Positions 1 to 5,820 of a DNA stretch of 5,820 bases are shown in pieces. The notes below the pieces were generated by a model. The model made no database searches, was not told the DNA's origin, and worked only from the letters and a program-made list of their open reading frames with translations. Position numbers and translations under genes: made by a program. Within the stretch, counting starts at the first letter, position 1. Each line of letters begins with the position of its first letter. The stretch comes from Candidatus Helarchaeota archaeon (GTDB lineage Archaea; Asgardarchaeota; Lokiarchaeia; Helarchaeales; HEL-GB-A): positions 1 through 5,820 of the forward strand of contig JAEOSY010000284.1 of the NCBI GenBank assembly GCA_016840125.1, written 5' to 3'.

Positions 1-997
1 TGAGCTTATTTGACGATAAATCTAATTCTTGGAGTGATTTTAATCCAATTATATGATTAATATTCTCCATACCATTACGCGCAAGTTTTAATCTTCTAAG
101 AGATGGTAAGTCATCAAATTCAAGTGGATGACGAAAACTAGTTAAAAATTCATTTCCTGATAGGTCTAACAATTCAAGATTCGGAAAATAATCGGTAAAT
201 TCCCATAAAACTTCATAAAGTGTGCAGTTCGTTAAGATCATTTTTCGGAGCGATTCAAGAATCTCTATCCTAGTTTGTTCGATTAGTTCTGCAATGCCTT
301 CATAATTCAACCGTATATCGTTAATATATAACACCCCATCTCGATACCCAGTTTCCAAAGTTTGATAGTCCTCTTGACGGTACTCAAAACTCACCTGAAA
401 AGATGATTCTTTTGGGTGTTCTAGTGCTGATTTCACTGCATTTTGTAAGATAAAATTATCTGGAAATAGTTCCCTAGCGGACAGCATTGGATGAACCAAT
501 GACCAACCACTTGCCGTTGTCCAATGGACTGTAGTATTTTTATGAGGTGAACTAACACTATGGTGCCCTTTTGAGATGTAAAAAGGCCAGTAGTGCCCAG
601 CTCGCCAATCACGAACCGCACTTGAAAGGGGATTGCTCTCTAGATATAAAAATTTCAACTTCAGTAACCGAGTCAGTATAGACCTATTATCAGTTGCAGA
701 TCTAATCCAATTATGTGCTAAATCTAAATGTTCTATCTCGGATAAAAACTGCAGTCCCTGTAATGAATAGATCTTATTAAATGCAAGATTAAGGTTCTTT
801 AGGTTCCTACAGAACCTGAGTGATTCAATCGAATTTAGCTGATTGTAAGATAAATCCAAAGTATGAAGATCTTTTAATTGAGTCAGACCGATAATAGTGT
901 CTAAGTTATGAATATCCCTCGCTGATAAATCTAAAATTCCGTTCTTAACCTCAAATCTTCTTTGGGTCCCTAAAAATGGTAAAGTGACATATGTCAT
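1..997 (-). CDS. Leucine-rich-repeat protein (SDS22-like LRRs), 3' end cut by the window edge
   Basis: The frame starting at ATG 997 is open for all 332 visible codons and runs off the window, so the C-terminus is missing. Residues about 15-125 form a first LRR block with the LxxLxLxxN consensus: LHTLDLSYNQL (45-55), LKNLNLAFNKI (66-76), IEHLDLAHNWI (88-98) and LKFLYLESNPL (114-124), spaced about 22 residues as in SDS22-type repeats. Residues about 126-245 are not LRR-like; they are rich in Trp, His and Tyr and end with DGVLYIND (220-227), which resembles the KNGILDL entry (18-24) of the first block. A second block follows, with LELLDLSGNEF (274-284), LRRLKLARNGM (300-310) and LQELDLSSNKL (322-332). 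No signal peptide or membrane segment is visible, so it is probably cytosolic. The start is supported by a Shine-Dalgarno AGGTG seven bases upstream. It follows the giant repeat gene by 10 bases and is probably its operon partner. The repeat family implies a protein-binding scaffold; the partner and function are unknown. Confidence 0.9.
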   Translation of the reverse strand, partial: MTYVTLPFLGTQRRFEVKNGILDLSARDIHNLDTIIGLTQLKDLHTLDLSYNQLNSIESLRFCRNLKNLNLAFNKIYSLQGLQFLSEIEHLDLAHNWIRSATDNRSILTRLLKLKFLYLESNPLSSAVRDWRAGHYWPFYISKGHHSVSSPHKNTTVHWTTASGWSLVHPMLSARELFPDNFILQNAVKSALEHPKESSFQVSFEYRQEDYQTLETGYRDGVLYINDIRLNYEGIAELIEQTRIEILESLRKMILTNCTLYEVLWEFTDYFPNLELLDLSGNEFLTSFRHPLEFDDLPSLRRLKLARNGMENINHIIGLKSLQELDLSSNKL

Positions 998-1003
998 GTA
1001 ATT

Positions 1004-1009
1004 CCACCT
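1004..1009 (-). promoter_or_regulatory. Shine-Dalgarno site of the LRR gene, overlapping the upstream stop codon
   Basis: The minus strand reads TAGGTGG before GAATTAC-type spacing to ATG 997. AGGTG (1009-1005) is an exact match to part of the anti-Shine-Dalgarno complement GGAGGTGA and is 7 bases from the ATG. Its A and first G belong to the TAG stop of the giant gene. This geometry favours translational coupling and fixes ATG 997 as the start. Confidence 0.7.
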
Positions 1010-4000
1010 AATCTTCATGCGTATTATTGACCAAATCAATTCTCTCTTTTTGAAATAAAATTAGCTCAAAATAAGATGACTTTGTAAGGGGTAGTTTGAT
1101 TTTAAAGACGAACTTTTTGTGATGATAGCCTGGAATTGCTTCTGTACTAATAGAAACAAGATAGAATGGGAAATTAAGTTTATACTGAAGCCATAGGAAA
1201 ACTGGGAGCGCTTTTGAATGTCTGTCTAAAGCTTCGAAGCGGCTCAAAAAAGTTTCAGGTTTTACTTTATATTCTTCTCCATATTGAACTTTAGCTTCCT
1301 TTTTTTGAAACTTAGAAAGTGCTTGATAATTGTATGTACTCCTATCCAGTTGATTCAGCTCAATCGGGGTGTTTATTTTCTCATAAACACATGGAACTCC
1401 TTCAAATTTTAAAGTCTCTAAGGATTTAATTTGTAAATTCGTTCCAAATTCCAAAATAACACCATTAGGGTGTTGGTTTGGTGAATATTTGTATCGATTT
1501 GCATAAAACCTCAGGGGCTTTAGAAGCATTTCAACCCTAATTTCACGAGTACCAGAAGTATGCGTGAAATATAAGAAATCTTCTTTTGAAAGAAATAAAT
1601 TAAAGGATTGCGAATCTTCATAACGACCATACCAAACATTTGTGAATGAAATTCCTGAATCCTCAACTATGATGAAAAGCTCTTGAAAACTTTTTTTGAT
1701 CGATTTCAAACAATGATAGAGAAGATATATTTCATTTGCCTTAATTTCGCCATTTATTCCTTGAAGTAGATTAGTATTTCGCCAATTTCCCCTAAAACTG
1801 AACTGGTAACGTGACTGTATCGCTTCTTCATCAAAGTAATCTGGGTGCTCCTTTCGGGCAATTTCAATAATTCCCGAAATAATCTCCTCATATCGAGCAT
1901 TAGGAAGCATGTCGATAACCTGCAACATCAATTTCTGAGAAATTAATTTCGGTCTCTCTTGCAGTGCTAATTCTAATGTTTCAAGGGTTAGTTCTGTAAC
2001 ATCCCTTCGATAATCTTCTGAGAAAACTCTATACGGATTCTCTCGCTGGAAGAAAAACGAATTGATTTGATCGATTCCAGTTTGTGTTATTAAGTGAGGT
2101 GTCTTCTGAACGGCCAGATTAAAAACCTCTAATGAATTTCCGCCAATCATTTGATTACTCATCAACTTACTGACAGAATCGATCATTTCTTGAGTGAAAA
2201 GGTGTGGTGCAGAATCGAATACTTTGCTGAAAATAAAAAGGCCCGAAAATTGAACAGTTACTACTCCATTTGAAATCATTTTCTGAGCATGTTTTAAAGA
2301 ATAAGAAGACAGTTGTGGGTTATTCTTTAATGCCTTATTAAACGCATAGAGTAATGGATCACTTGGCCAACCTTTGAGGTTCTGAAAAACTTCAATAAAA
2401 GTAGGAAACGCCTCGGTTAAAAGATCTGGGATATTTGAAGTTATTTCTTCAAATAAATCCTTGTATAGCTCTTTAGCATAGCGGCTAATTGTTCCCAGTG
2501 CTTTGATAATAGCTGAGATACCTTCAGTATTAATAAATTGAGGTGTCTTATTAATTAATAGGGAAAAACAATTAAAAGCCCGTTCAATATGTTGTCTCCT
2601 ATCGGATCTTAATACTTTAATAAGTGCTGGAACTACCTGATTGAATTTTTGGGGCATTTTTTTTAGAGCCAGTTTAAAAAGCTCAAAAGCTCTATTACTA
2701 ACATCTCGGTAAGGGTTGGTAAAATTACCCACTAATACCTTGATATGTTCCGGAGAAATGAACTGTGGTACCTTTTCAATAGCCAAAAAACATGAATCAA
2801 TCTGATTTCTATCAAAATGAGAAACCCTTGAAAAACAGTTAAATATTGCATCGATTCCCTGCTGCGTGACGAGTTCTGGCTTTAATTTCAGTAAAATTTT
2901 GTAAGCTTCATATGCGACCTGTCTTTCATCATATTCACTAAAACCGTCTATTAATTCGCTATATTTTGTATAGCCCGAGAGCGTTATAAATCCTAAAAGT
3001 TTTCTAAGCTTCATTTCTTCGTCATATTGCTGTTGCTCGAGAGCTTTCCATTCTTCATCAGTTAAAGGTTCTTCACTAGGTTGCTCTTCAATTTTTGAAT
3101 ACTCTGGGATTTTTGAAAAGATCTGATGAAGCACCTTGGCCCCCTCTTTATCAATAAATTGGGGCGTCTTTTTAACCACCAATCTATAGCATGTCAATGC
3201 CATTGGCTGCACTATATAATCCGATGATATGAGGAGATCACGGAGTTTCTCAACGCCAACTTGATCTACTAATTCTGGCATAAATTCCAACGCCAATTCA
3301 TAAAGAAAAAGCGCGATAACTTGAGTCTCTTGATCTTCGTTGAAGAATAAGGATTGAATATAATTAAGATCTGTTTTTTTCAGCATGTGGGGAATTTCTT
3401 TTAGTGTTGAAATATATTTTTGAATTATAGATTCTATATCTATACGAAATTTTGCAGGTTCTAATAAAGAAGAACAATTAACAAGAAGAGATTTAAGGTG
3501 TTTGAGTGCTTCTAAACGTATTTCTTTGTTATTTGCTGAAATAAATAACAAAAGTGGTTGAATCATGGTTTCCATGTAAGGAATTGTAAATTTTATAGCT
3601 TCAGAGATAAAATGACCTGCACTCTCCCTCGCTATAGACATAGATCTTTCAGATTTTTCCACAATACCATAACACAAATTAAATAATTCTAGGTTCCAAG
3701 GACTTTTATTATATATCAGTTGAAACGATTGAAAGGCCCTAATTTGTGATTCACTATCTGAATCTGAGTAGAGCTCGTTTATTTTAGATAATTGTTGTTG
3801 GTTTTTGTTCTTAAGTTCCTTTAACATGGAGAGAATCACATCTAAAGTTGTCGATATGAGATGCTCATCCGATGTTGATAACATACTGATTATTTTTTCC
3901 ATTAATGAGGTGTTTAAATAGGAAGGCGAGATATTATAGATTCCCCCGAGGATCTTAACAGCATTTTCTTTCACCCAAGCCGTTTCTTCCAAAAACAACT

Positions 4001-5549
4001 CATCAATTCTAATCATTGCGGCTTTGATAAGATGAGTATTACTCTTCAAGATAATCCAAAGAAGACCTAAAAGCCCCTCATTATCAACCCAATGTTCTTT
4101 TTTTAAAATTAGAATTAGCTTTGATAAGGATTCCTCACTAACTAAATTTGATGCTAGGGTGAAAATAAGTTGAATTAGTTGAACACAACTGTATTTTGTA
4201 TCATAATCTAGCTGAGAGTAAATTTTTATTAAACCTTGGCAAACTTGTTTTCGTGCATCTACATCCAATTGAATGAGTTTGGCTTTAAAAGCATTAAACA
4301 TGGTAAGTTTCCAAGATATATCACGACGAGGAAATGATTGCATGAATCCAATATATTTTTCTTGTTCAAAACATGTTTTTATATCTTTTAAAAACTTAGA
4401 ATACAATTCATCAGTAAAATTTGATTTAGGGAGTTTGGAAAGAATAATTTTCAGATCCTCCTTTTCAAAAATCAACTGATTGGATATCAAGATCTGAATT
4501 AAAATTTCCAATTCTAAGCTACTAAGGTGTTTTTTACGGTGAATAATAATATCAAGCAAAAGATTTACACTTTCTTCAGTTAAATCATCTGAATTCATGT
4601 AAATTGATCTTTCAGCGATAATAGAAGCTTCTTCTTGCGCCTCGCGATCGAAAGTCTCCAAATTCAACAGAACATAAGGTAATATGCTTATCTTTTCTGC
4701 AGCTAAGGAATCAAGTGGGTCATAATTATCGAATCGAACCATGAATGAACATAAATTCCGTACTAAAATGAGGATTTGGTTCATGTTGATTATATCCTTT
4801 TTTTCAACACAACCTATGATTTGACTTACTAAGTTTTGCCAATACTCCATTTCGGCTTGAGGAATCATCCAACGGGGATCGTGAGAAAATCTTTGCGCAA
4901 TCCGCTGTAACATCTGGTCGACTATTCTCCCAGAAAAAACTTCAACACTTTTCCATATATCAATCTCGAAGTCACTATGGAACGCCGGATTTTGTTTACG
5001 TAAATAGTCATCAATATTCCAAAAACAAGCGAGGAACTTTTGAATAGCGGTAAGTTCACCAATATTACGAATATTTAATTGAGCTGCAGTTTGTGGATCA
5101 ATATCAATACCCGTATGAATTACGCAAAGATCTTCCAGAACAGCACCTTCAATATTATCATAATCTTTTCTTAGCACCACTGGAAAAACCTGTAATACAG
5201 AGCTACGCTTTTTTAATCCCATCCTGTATTCAATTTCAATAGAATTATTTTTTCTGCTATAGAAGAAGTTAGGTGTGAGCACCATTGTTTCATTTATGCC
5301 GGTCACGGGATAAATTTCATCCCCGAACCTGAGTTGGTTATCATAAGTCGTTCCCCAGCTCCCTCGCTCCTTTTCATACCCTGATACTACGAGAAACTCT
5401 GATGGAATCCCATCGTTATGTACCTCACTCTTAACTGATGATCTAATGCTCTGTAAATAAGTATTTACTACATCCGATTTTACAAAGTCCTCAAAGGGAC
5501 CTTCTACTGCCTTCAAGAACGCCTTATACTGGATCAATAGACAACCCAC
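1008..5549 (-). CDS. Giant HEAT/ARM-like repeat protein (1513 aa) with a C-terminal, possibly sliding-clamp-like, domain
   Basis: The frame is continuous for 1513 codons, ends at TAG (1010-1008), and has an in-frame TGA at 5558-5556 that limits extension. GTG 5549 is the longest start; TTG 5537 is an alternative with GGAG 11 bases upstream. The first internal Met is residue 89. Residues 1-200 are mixed alpha/beta and unrecognised, with a helix-hairpin-helix-like stretch at 147-172. Residues about 255-1245 are almost all amphipathic helices, as in HEAT/ARM solenoids. From residue 750 a strong repeat appears, with a proline preceded by Lys/Glu-rich residues and followed by Leu/Phe-Ile/Val (KTPQFI at 794-799 and 1001-1006; KTPHLI at 1149-1154). 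An acidic, Gln-rich insert (813-850) interrupts it. Residues 1265-1513 are beta-rich and resemble part of PCNA. No enzyme motif, ATP-binding loop, signal peptide or transmembrane helix is visible. The likely role is a large cytosolic scaffold working with the downstream LRR protein. The repeat class is confident; the function is unknown. Confidence 0.88.
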   Translation of the reverse strand: MGCLLIQYKAFLKAVEGPFEDFVKSDVVNTYLQSIRSSVKSEVHNDGIPSEFLVVSGYEKERGSWGTTYDNQLRFGDEIYPVTGINETMVLTPNFFYSRKNNSIEIEYRMGLKKRSSVLQVFPVVLRKDYDNIEGAVLEDLCVIHTGIDIDPQTAAQLNIRNIGELTAIQKFLACFWNIDDYLRKQNPAFHSDFEIDIWKSVEVFSGRIVDQMLQRIAQRFSHDPRWMIPQAEMEYWQNLVSQIIGCVEKKDIINMNQILILVRNLCSFMVRFDNYDPLDSLAAEKISILPYVLLNLETFDREAQEEASIIAERSIYMNSDDLTEESVNLLLDIIIHRKKHLSSLELEILIQILISNQLIFEKEDLKIILSKLPKSNFTDELYSKFLKDIKTCFEQEKYIGFMQSFPRRDISWKLTMFNAFKAKLIQLDVDARKQVCQGLIKIYSQLDYDTKYSCVQLIQLIFTLASNLVSEESLSKLILILKKEHWVDNEGLLGLLWIILKSNTHLIKAAMIRIDELFLEETAWVKENAVKILGGIYNISPSYLNTSLMEKIISMLSTSDEHLISTTLDVILSMLKELKNKNQQQLSKINELYSDSDSESQIRAFQSFQLIYNKSPWNLELFNLCYGIVEKSERSMSIARESAGHFISEAIKFTIPYMETMIQPLLLFISANNKEIRLEALKHLKSLLVNCSSLLEPAKFRIDIESIIQKYISTLKEIPHMLKKTDLNYIQSLFFNEDQETQVIALFLYELALEFMPELVDQVGVEKLRDLLISSDYIVQPMALTCYRLVVKKTPQFIDKEGAKVLHQIFSKIPEYSKIEEQPSEEPLTDEEWKALEQQQYDEEMKLRKLLGFITLSGYTKYSELIDGFSEYDERQVAYEAYKILLKLKPELVTQQGIDAIFNCFSRVSHFDRNQIDSCFLAIEKVPQFISPEHIKVLVGNFTNPYRDVSNRAFELFKLALKKMPQKFNQVVPALIKVLRSDRRQHIERAFNCFSLLINKTPQFINTEGISAIIKALGTISRYAKELYKDLFEEITSNIPDLLTEAFPTFIEVFQNLKGWPSDPLLYAFNKALKNNPQLSSYSLKHAQKMISNGVVTVQFSGLFIFSKVFDSAPHLFTQEMIDSVSKLMSNQMIGGNSLEVFNLAVQKTPHLITQTGIDQINSFFFQRENPYRVFSEDYRRDVTELTLETLELALQERPKLISQKLMLQVIDMLPNARYEEIISGIIEIARKEHPDYFDEEAIQSRYQFSFRGNWRNTNLLQGINGEIKANEIYLLYHCLKSIKKSFQELFIIVEDSGISFTNVWYGRYEDSQSFNLFLSKEDFLYFTHTSGTREIRVEMLLKPLRFYANRYKYSPNQHPNGVILEFGTNLQIKSLETLKFEGVPCVYEKINTPIELNQLDRSTYNYQALSKFQKKEAKVQYGEEYKVKPETFLSRFEALDRHSKALPVFLWLQYKLNFPFYLVSISTEAIPGYHHKKFVFKIKLPLTKSSYFELILFQKERIDLVNNTHED
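1140..1754 (-). other. C-terminal alpha/beta domain, possible degenerate PCNA (sliding clamp)-like fold
   Basis: This codes residues 1266-1470 of the giant protein. Seen in order: a helix (1271-1289); a strand VEDSGISF (1295-1302), recalling the Glu-Asp-Gly-Ile-Ser turn of PCNA; a strand plus turn FNLFLSKEDFLYF (1316-1328), recalling the Leu-Pro-Lys-Glu-x-Phe segment; IRVEMLLKPLRFYAN (1337-1351), recalling the strand and helix 'Val-Asn-Leu-x-x-Leu-x-x-Ile-Leu'; two or three strands (1363-1396); and near the end LPVFLWLQYKLN (1448-1459) plus FPFYLVSI (1460-1467), recalling the last strands of PCNA, where a Leu-Ala-Pro-Arg/Lys motif normally follows. That last motif is not conserved here. Only about 50 residues separate the two parts, so roughly the first half of a second clamp domain would be missing. 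The resemblance is by eye only; another beta-rich fold is possible. Confidence 0.35.
1830..3332 (-). repeat. Region encoding about 12 proline-marked alpha-solenoid repeats of 36-38 residues
   Basis: This codes residues 740-1240 of the giant protein. The marker prolines fall at residues 758, 796, 891, 928, 966, 1003, 1041, 1078, 1115, 1151, 1200 and 1236. Most intervals are 36, 37 or 38 residues. The exceptions are 95 between 796 and 891, where the acidic insert lies, and 49 between 1151 and 1200, where an extra loop (about 1168-1182, rich in Arg, Tyr and Glu) lies. Each unit reads roughly as a helix A ending in a Lys/Glu-xx-Pro turn, then Leu/Phe-Ile/Val-Thr/Ser/Asp, then a helix B, often opening with Gly-Ile. 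HEAT-family repeats have this length and a turn proline. The repeats are diverged at DNA level, so this is an old protein repeat, not a recent tandem duplication. Confidence 0.85.
3000..3113 (-). other. Acidic, Gln-rich insert within the solenoid
   Basis: This codes residues 813-850 of the giant protein. It is dominated by Glu, Gln, Asp and Lys, with Pro-Ser-Glu-Glu-Pro at 824-828 and three consecutive Gln at 839-841, and it then becomes a charged helix (about 830-850). It falls where the proline spacing jumps to 95 residues, so it is probably a surface loop or protruding helix inserted between repeats, and may be a flexible hinge or binding site. Confidence 0.6.
3330..4787 (-). other. Region encoding the diverged N-terminal half of the alpha-solenoid
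   Basis: This codes residues 255-740 of the giant protein. The segment is predicted by eye to be nearly all helix, with Leu/Ile-rich amphipathic stretches separated by short polar turns, for example around 325-360, 480-505, 527-560 and 660-695. The regular proline marker of the later repeats is mostly absent; only SPSYL (541-545) and KSPW (615-618) recall it. A short Ser/Asp-rich polar stretch (595-601) is probably a loop. The segment is best read as degenerate HEAT/ARM-type repeats continuing the same superhelix. Repeat borders cannot be set by eye. Confidence 0.55.
4950..5549 (-). other. N-terminal domain of unknown family in the giant repeat protein
   Basis: This codes residues 1-200. It starts with helical segments (about 3-42), followed by a strand-rich part (about 50-127) with Gly, Tyr and Trp turns, then a short helical stretch, GIDIDPQTAAQL (147-158) followed by NIRNIGELT (159-167). 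That stretch resembles the helix-hairpin-helix pattern in which a Gly-Ile-x-Pro turn joins two helices. I do not recognise the domain as a whole. It is distinct in composition from the solenoid that follows, and is likely a folded cap or binding domain. Confidence 0.4.
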
Positions 5550-5597
5550 TCCAACTCAATTTCTTAAAATCGATTATATGTTTATCATAAATTTTCC

Positions 5598-5605
5598 TAT
5601 TTAAA
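5598..5605 (-). promoter_or_regulatory. Candidate archaeal TATA box for the two-gene operon
   Basis: The minus strand reads TTTAAATA, a perfect match to the archaeal box A consensus TTTAWATA, with a purine-rich AGAGG directly upstream. A start of transcription about 25 bases downstream would lie near 5575, leaving a leader of about 25 bases before GTG 5549. The site depends on the source being archaeal, and AT-rich DNA produces such matches by chance. Confidence 0.4.
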
Positions 5606-5652
5606 CCTCTAAAATTCGAAAAAATCATATTTGCGCATTAAACCTACAAATC

Positions 5653-5660
5653 TTTAAATA
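5653..5660 (+). promoter_or_regulatory. Candidate divergent TATA box
   Basis: The plus strand reads TTTAAATA, the same octamer as the minus-strand box about 48 bases away, pointing to the right. It would start a transcript near 5684. Downstream, an ATG at 5804 opens a frame (ATGGAAATATTAAAG) to the window end, but too little is visible to call a gene. Low confidence, because the local sequence is very AT-rich. Confidence 0.2.
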
Positions 5661-5681
5661 TTATGTGAGTTATTTTTCCTT

Positions 5682-5700
5682 GGAGGATTTTGCAACCTCC
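5682..5700. repeat. GC-rich 5-9-5 inverted repeat GGAGG...CCTCC
   Basis: GGAGG (5682-5686) and CCTCC (5696-5700) enclose nine bases, with TTGCAA partly in the loop. It stands out as one of the few GC-rich spots in AT-rich non-coding DNA. On either strand the RNA would carry GGAGG paired with CCUCC, the latter resembling the 16S tail, so it might sequester a ribosome site; chance is also possible. Confidence 0.35.
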
Positions 5701-5706
5701 TTCACT

Positions 5707-5725
5707 TTCAAATCCCACGTTTGAA
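5707..5725. repeat. 6-7-6 inverted repeat TTCAAA...TTTGAA
   Basis: TTCAAA (5707-5712) and TTTGAA (5720-5725) flank TCCCACG. It lies 6 bases from the GGAGG/CCTCC dyad, with centres 25 bases apart. A short AT-rich dyad of this size could be an operator half-site pair or chance. Confidence 0.3.
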
Positions 5726-5793
5726 GGACGATCAACCATAAAAATAGACTACTTCCTGCAATTTCATTTTATTTTTCGTAATTTTAAACAACG

Positions 5794-5812
5794 TATTTCC
5801 AGTATGGAAATA
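5794..5812. repeat. Perfect 8-3-8 inverted repeat
   Basis: TATTTCCA, then GTA, then TGGAAATA: an uninterrupted 8-base dyad with a 3-base centre. No T-run follows on either strand, which makes a simple terminator unlikely. It may be an operator for a regulator dimer or a hairpin. An ATG at 5804, within its centre and right arm, would be masked by such a hairpin. Confidence 0.5.
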
Positions 5813-5820
5813 TTAAAGCA

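Larger units (their letters stand above)
5550..5820. other. Non-coding upstream region
   Basis: All reading frames here are broken by frequent stops and no start with a good ribosome site was found. The minus-strand frame entering at 5820 closes after about 18 codons, at a TGA, so at most the tail of an unseen upstream gene lies here. The region is AT-rich and holds the candidate promoters and three dyads listed separately. No tRNA or known structured RNA was recognised. Confidence 0.6.

Noticed and set aside
433..621. Short minus-strand open frame of 62 codons
   Set aside because: It lies wholly inside the LRR gene in another frame of the same strand, has no ribosome site and resembles no protein; the LRR frame is clearly the coding one.
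1830..3332. TPR or PPR solenoid instead of HEAT/ARM type
   Set aside because: Unit length is 36-38 rather than 34-35, and the TPR signature (Trp/Leu-Gly-Tyr-Ala-Pro pattern) is absent.
4273..4479. Plus-strand open frame of 68 codons
   Set aside because: It is antisense to the solenoid part of the giant gene, with no ribosome site or recognisable product; the long minus frame explains the bias.
5682..5725. Rho-independent terminator
   Set aside because: The stems are short (5 and 6 bases) and neither is followed by a T-run on either strand.
5804..5820. Possible start of a divergent plus-strand gene (ATGGAAATATTAAAG)
   Set aside because: Only five codons are visible, no Shine-Dalgarno precedes it and the ATG sits inside an inverted repeat; kept only as a remark.
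5764..5820. Tail of an upstream minus-strand gene ending at a TGA
   Set aside because: About 18 open codons at the window edge are not enough to tell from chance.
1..5820. CRISPR array, transposon ends or attachment sites
   Set aside because: No direct repeats with regular spacing, transposase frame or tRNA-derived sequence were found on either strand.

Overview
The window is AT-rich (by eye roughly two thirds A+T) and is occupied almost entirely by two genes on the minus strand, followed upstream by about 270 bases of non-coding DNA. No rRNA, tRNA, CRISPR array, transposase or insertion-sequence signature was seen. The best guess for the source is an archaeon, possibly of the Asgard (Lokiarchaeia-like) group. 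The reasons are an SDS22-like leucine-rich-repeat protein, a very large HEAT-type repeat protein, a perfect TTTAAATA archaeal-type TATA element upstream, and a Shine-Dalgarno matching the archaeal/bacterial 16S tail. This is an inference from style; no marker gene is present, and a bacterium cannot be excluded.

Layout, in the direction of transcription (right to left). Positions 5820-5550 are non-coding, with candidate divergent TATA boxes and three short inverted repeats of 19 nt each. Positions 5549-1008 hold one giant gene of 1513 codons with a GTG start. Its product has an N-terminal domain of unknown type (residues 1-200, with a helix-hairpin-helix-like stretch), a long alpha-solenoid (about 255-1245), and a C-terminal alpha/beta domain (about 1265-1513). 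The second half of the solenoid has a regular 36-38-residue repeat marked by a conserved proline. The C-terminal domain has a pattern of strands and helices resembling a PCNA-type sliding clamp with much of its second domain missing. Positions 997-1 hold a second gene, cut by the window edge, that encodes a leucine-rich-repeat protein with a non-repeat insert of about 120 residues between two LRR blocks. This reading frame is open for all 332 visible codons.

The two genes are 10 bases apart, and the ribosome-binding site of the second overlaps the stop codon of the first, so they very probably form one transcript with coupled translation. Both products are protein-protein interaction scaffolds with no recognisable catalytic site. 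The simplest reading is two subunits of one complex of unknown function. If the clamp-like module is real, a link to DNA or replication would be worth testing; nothing in the sequence proves it.
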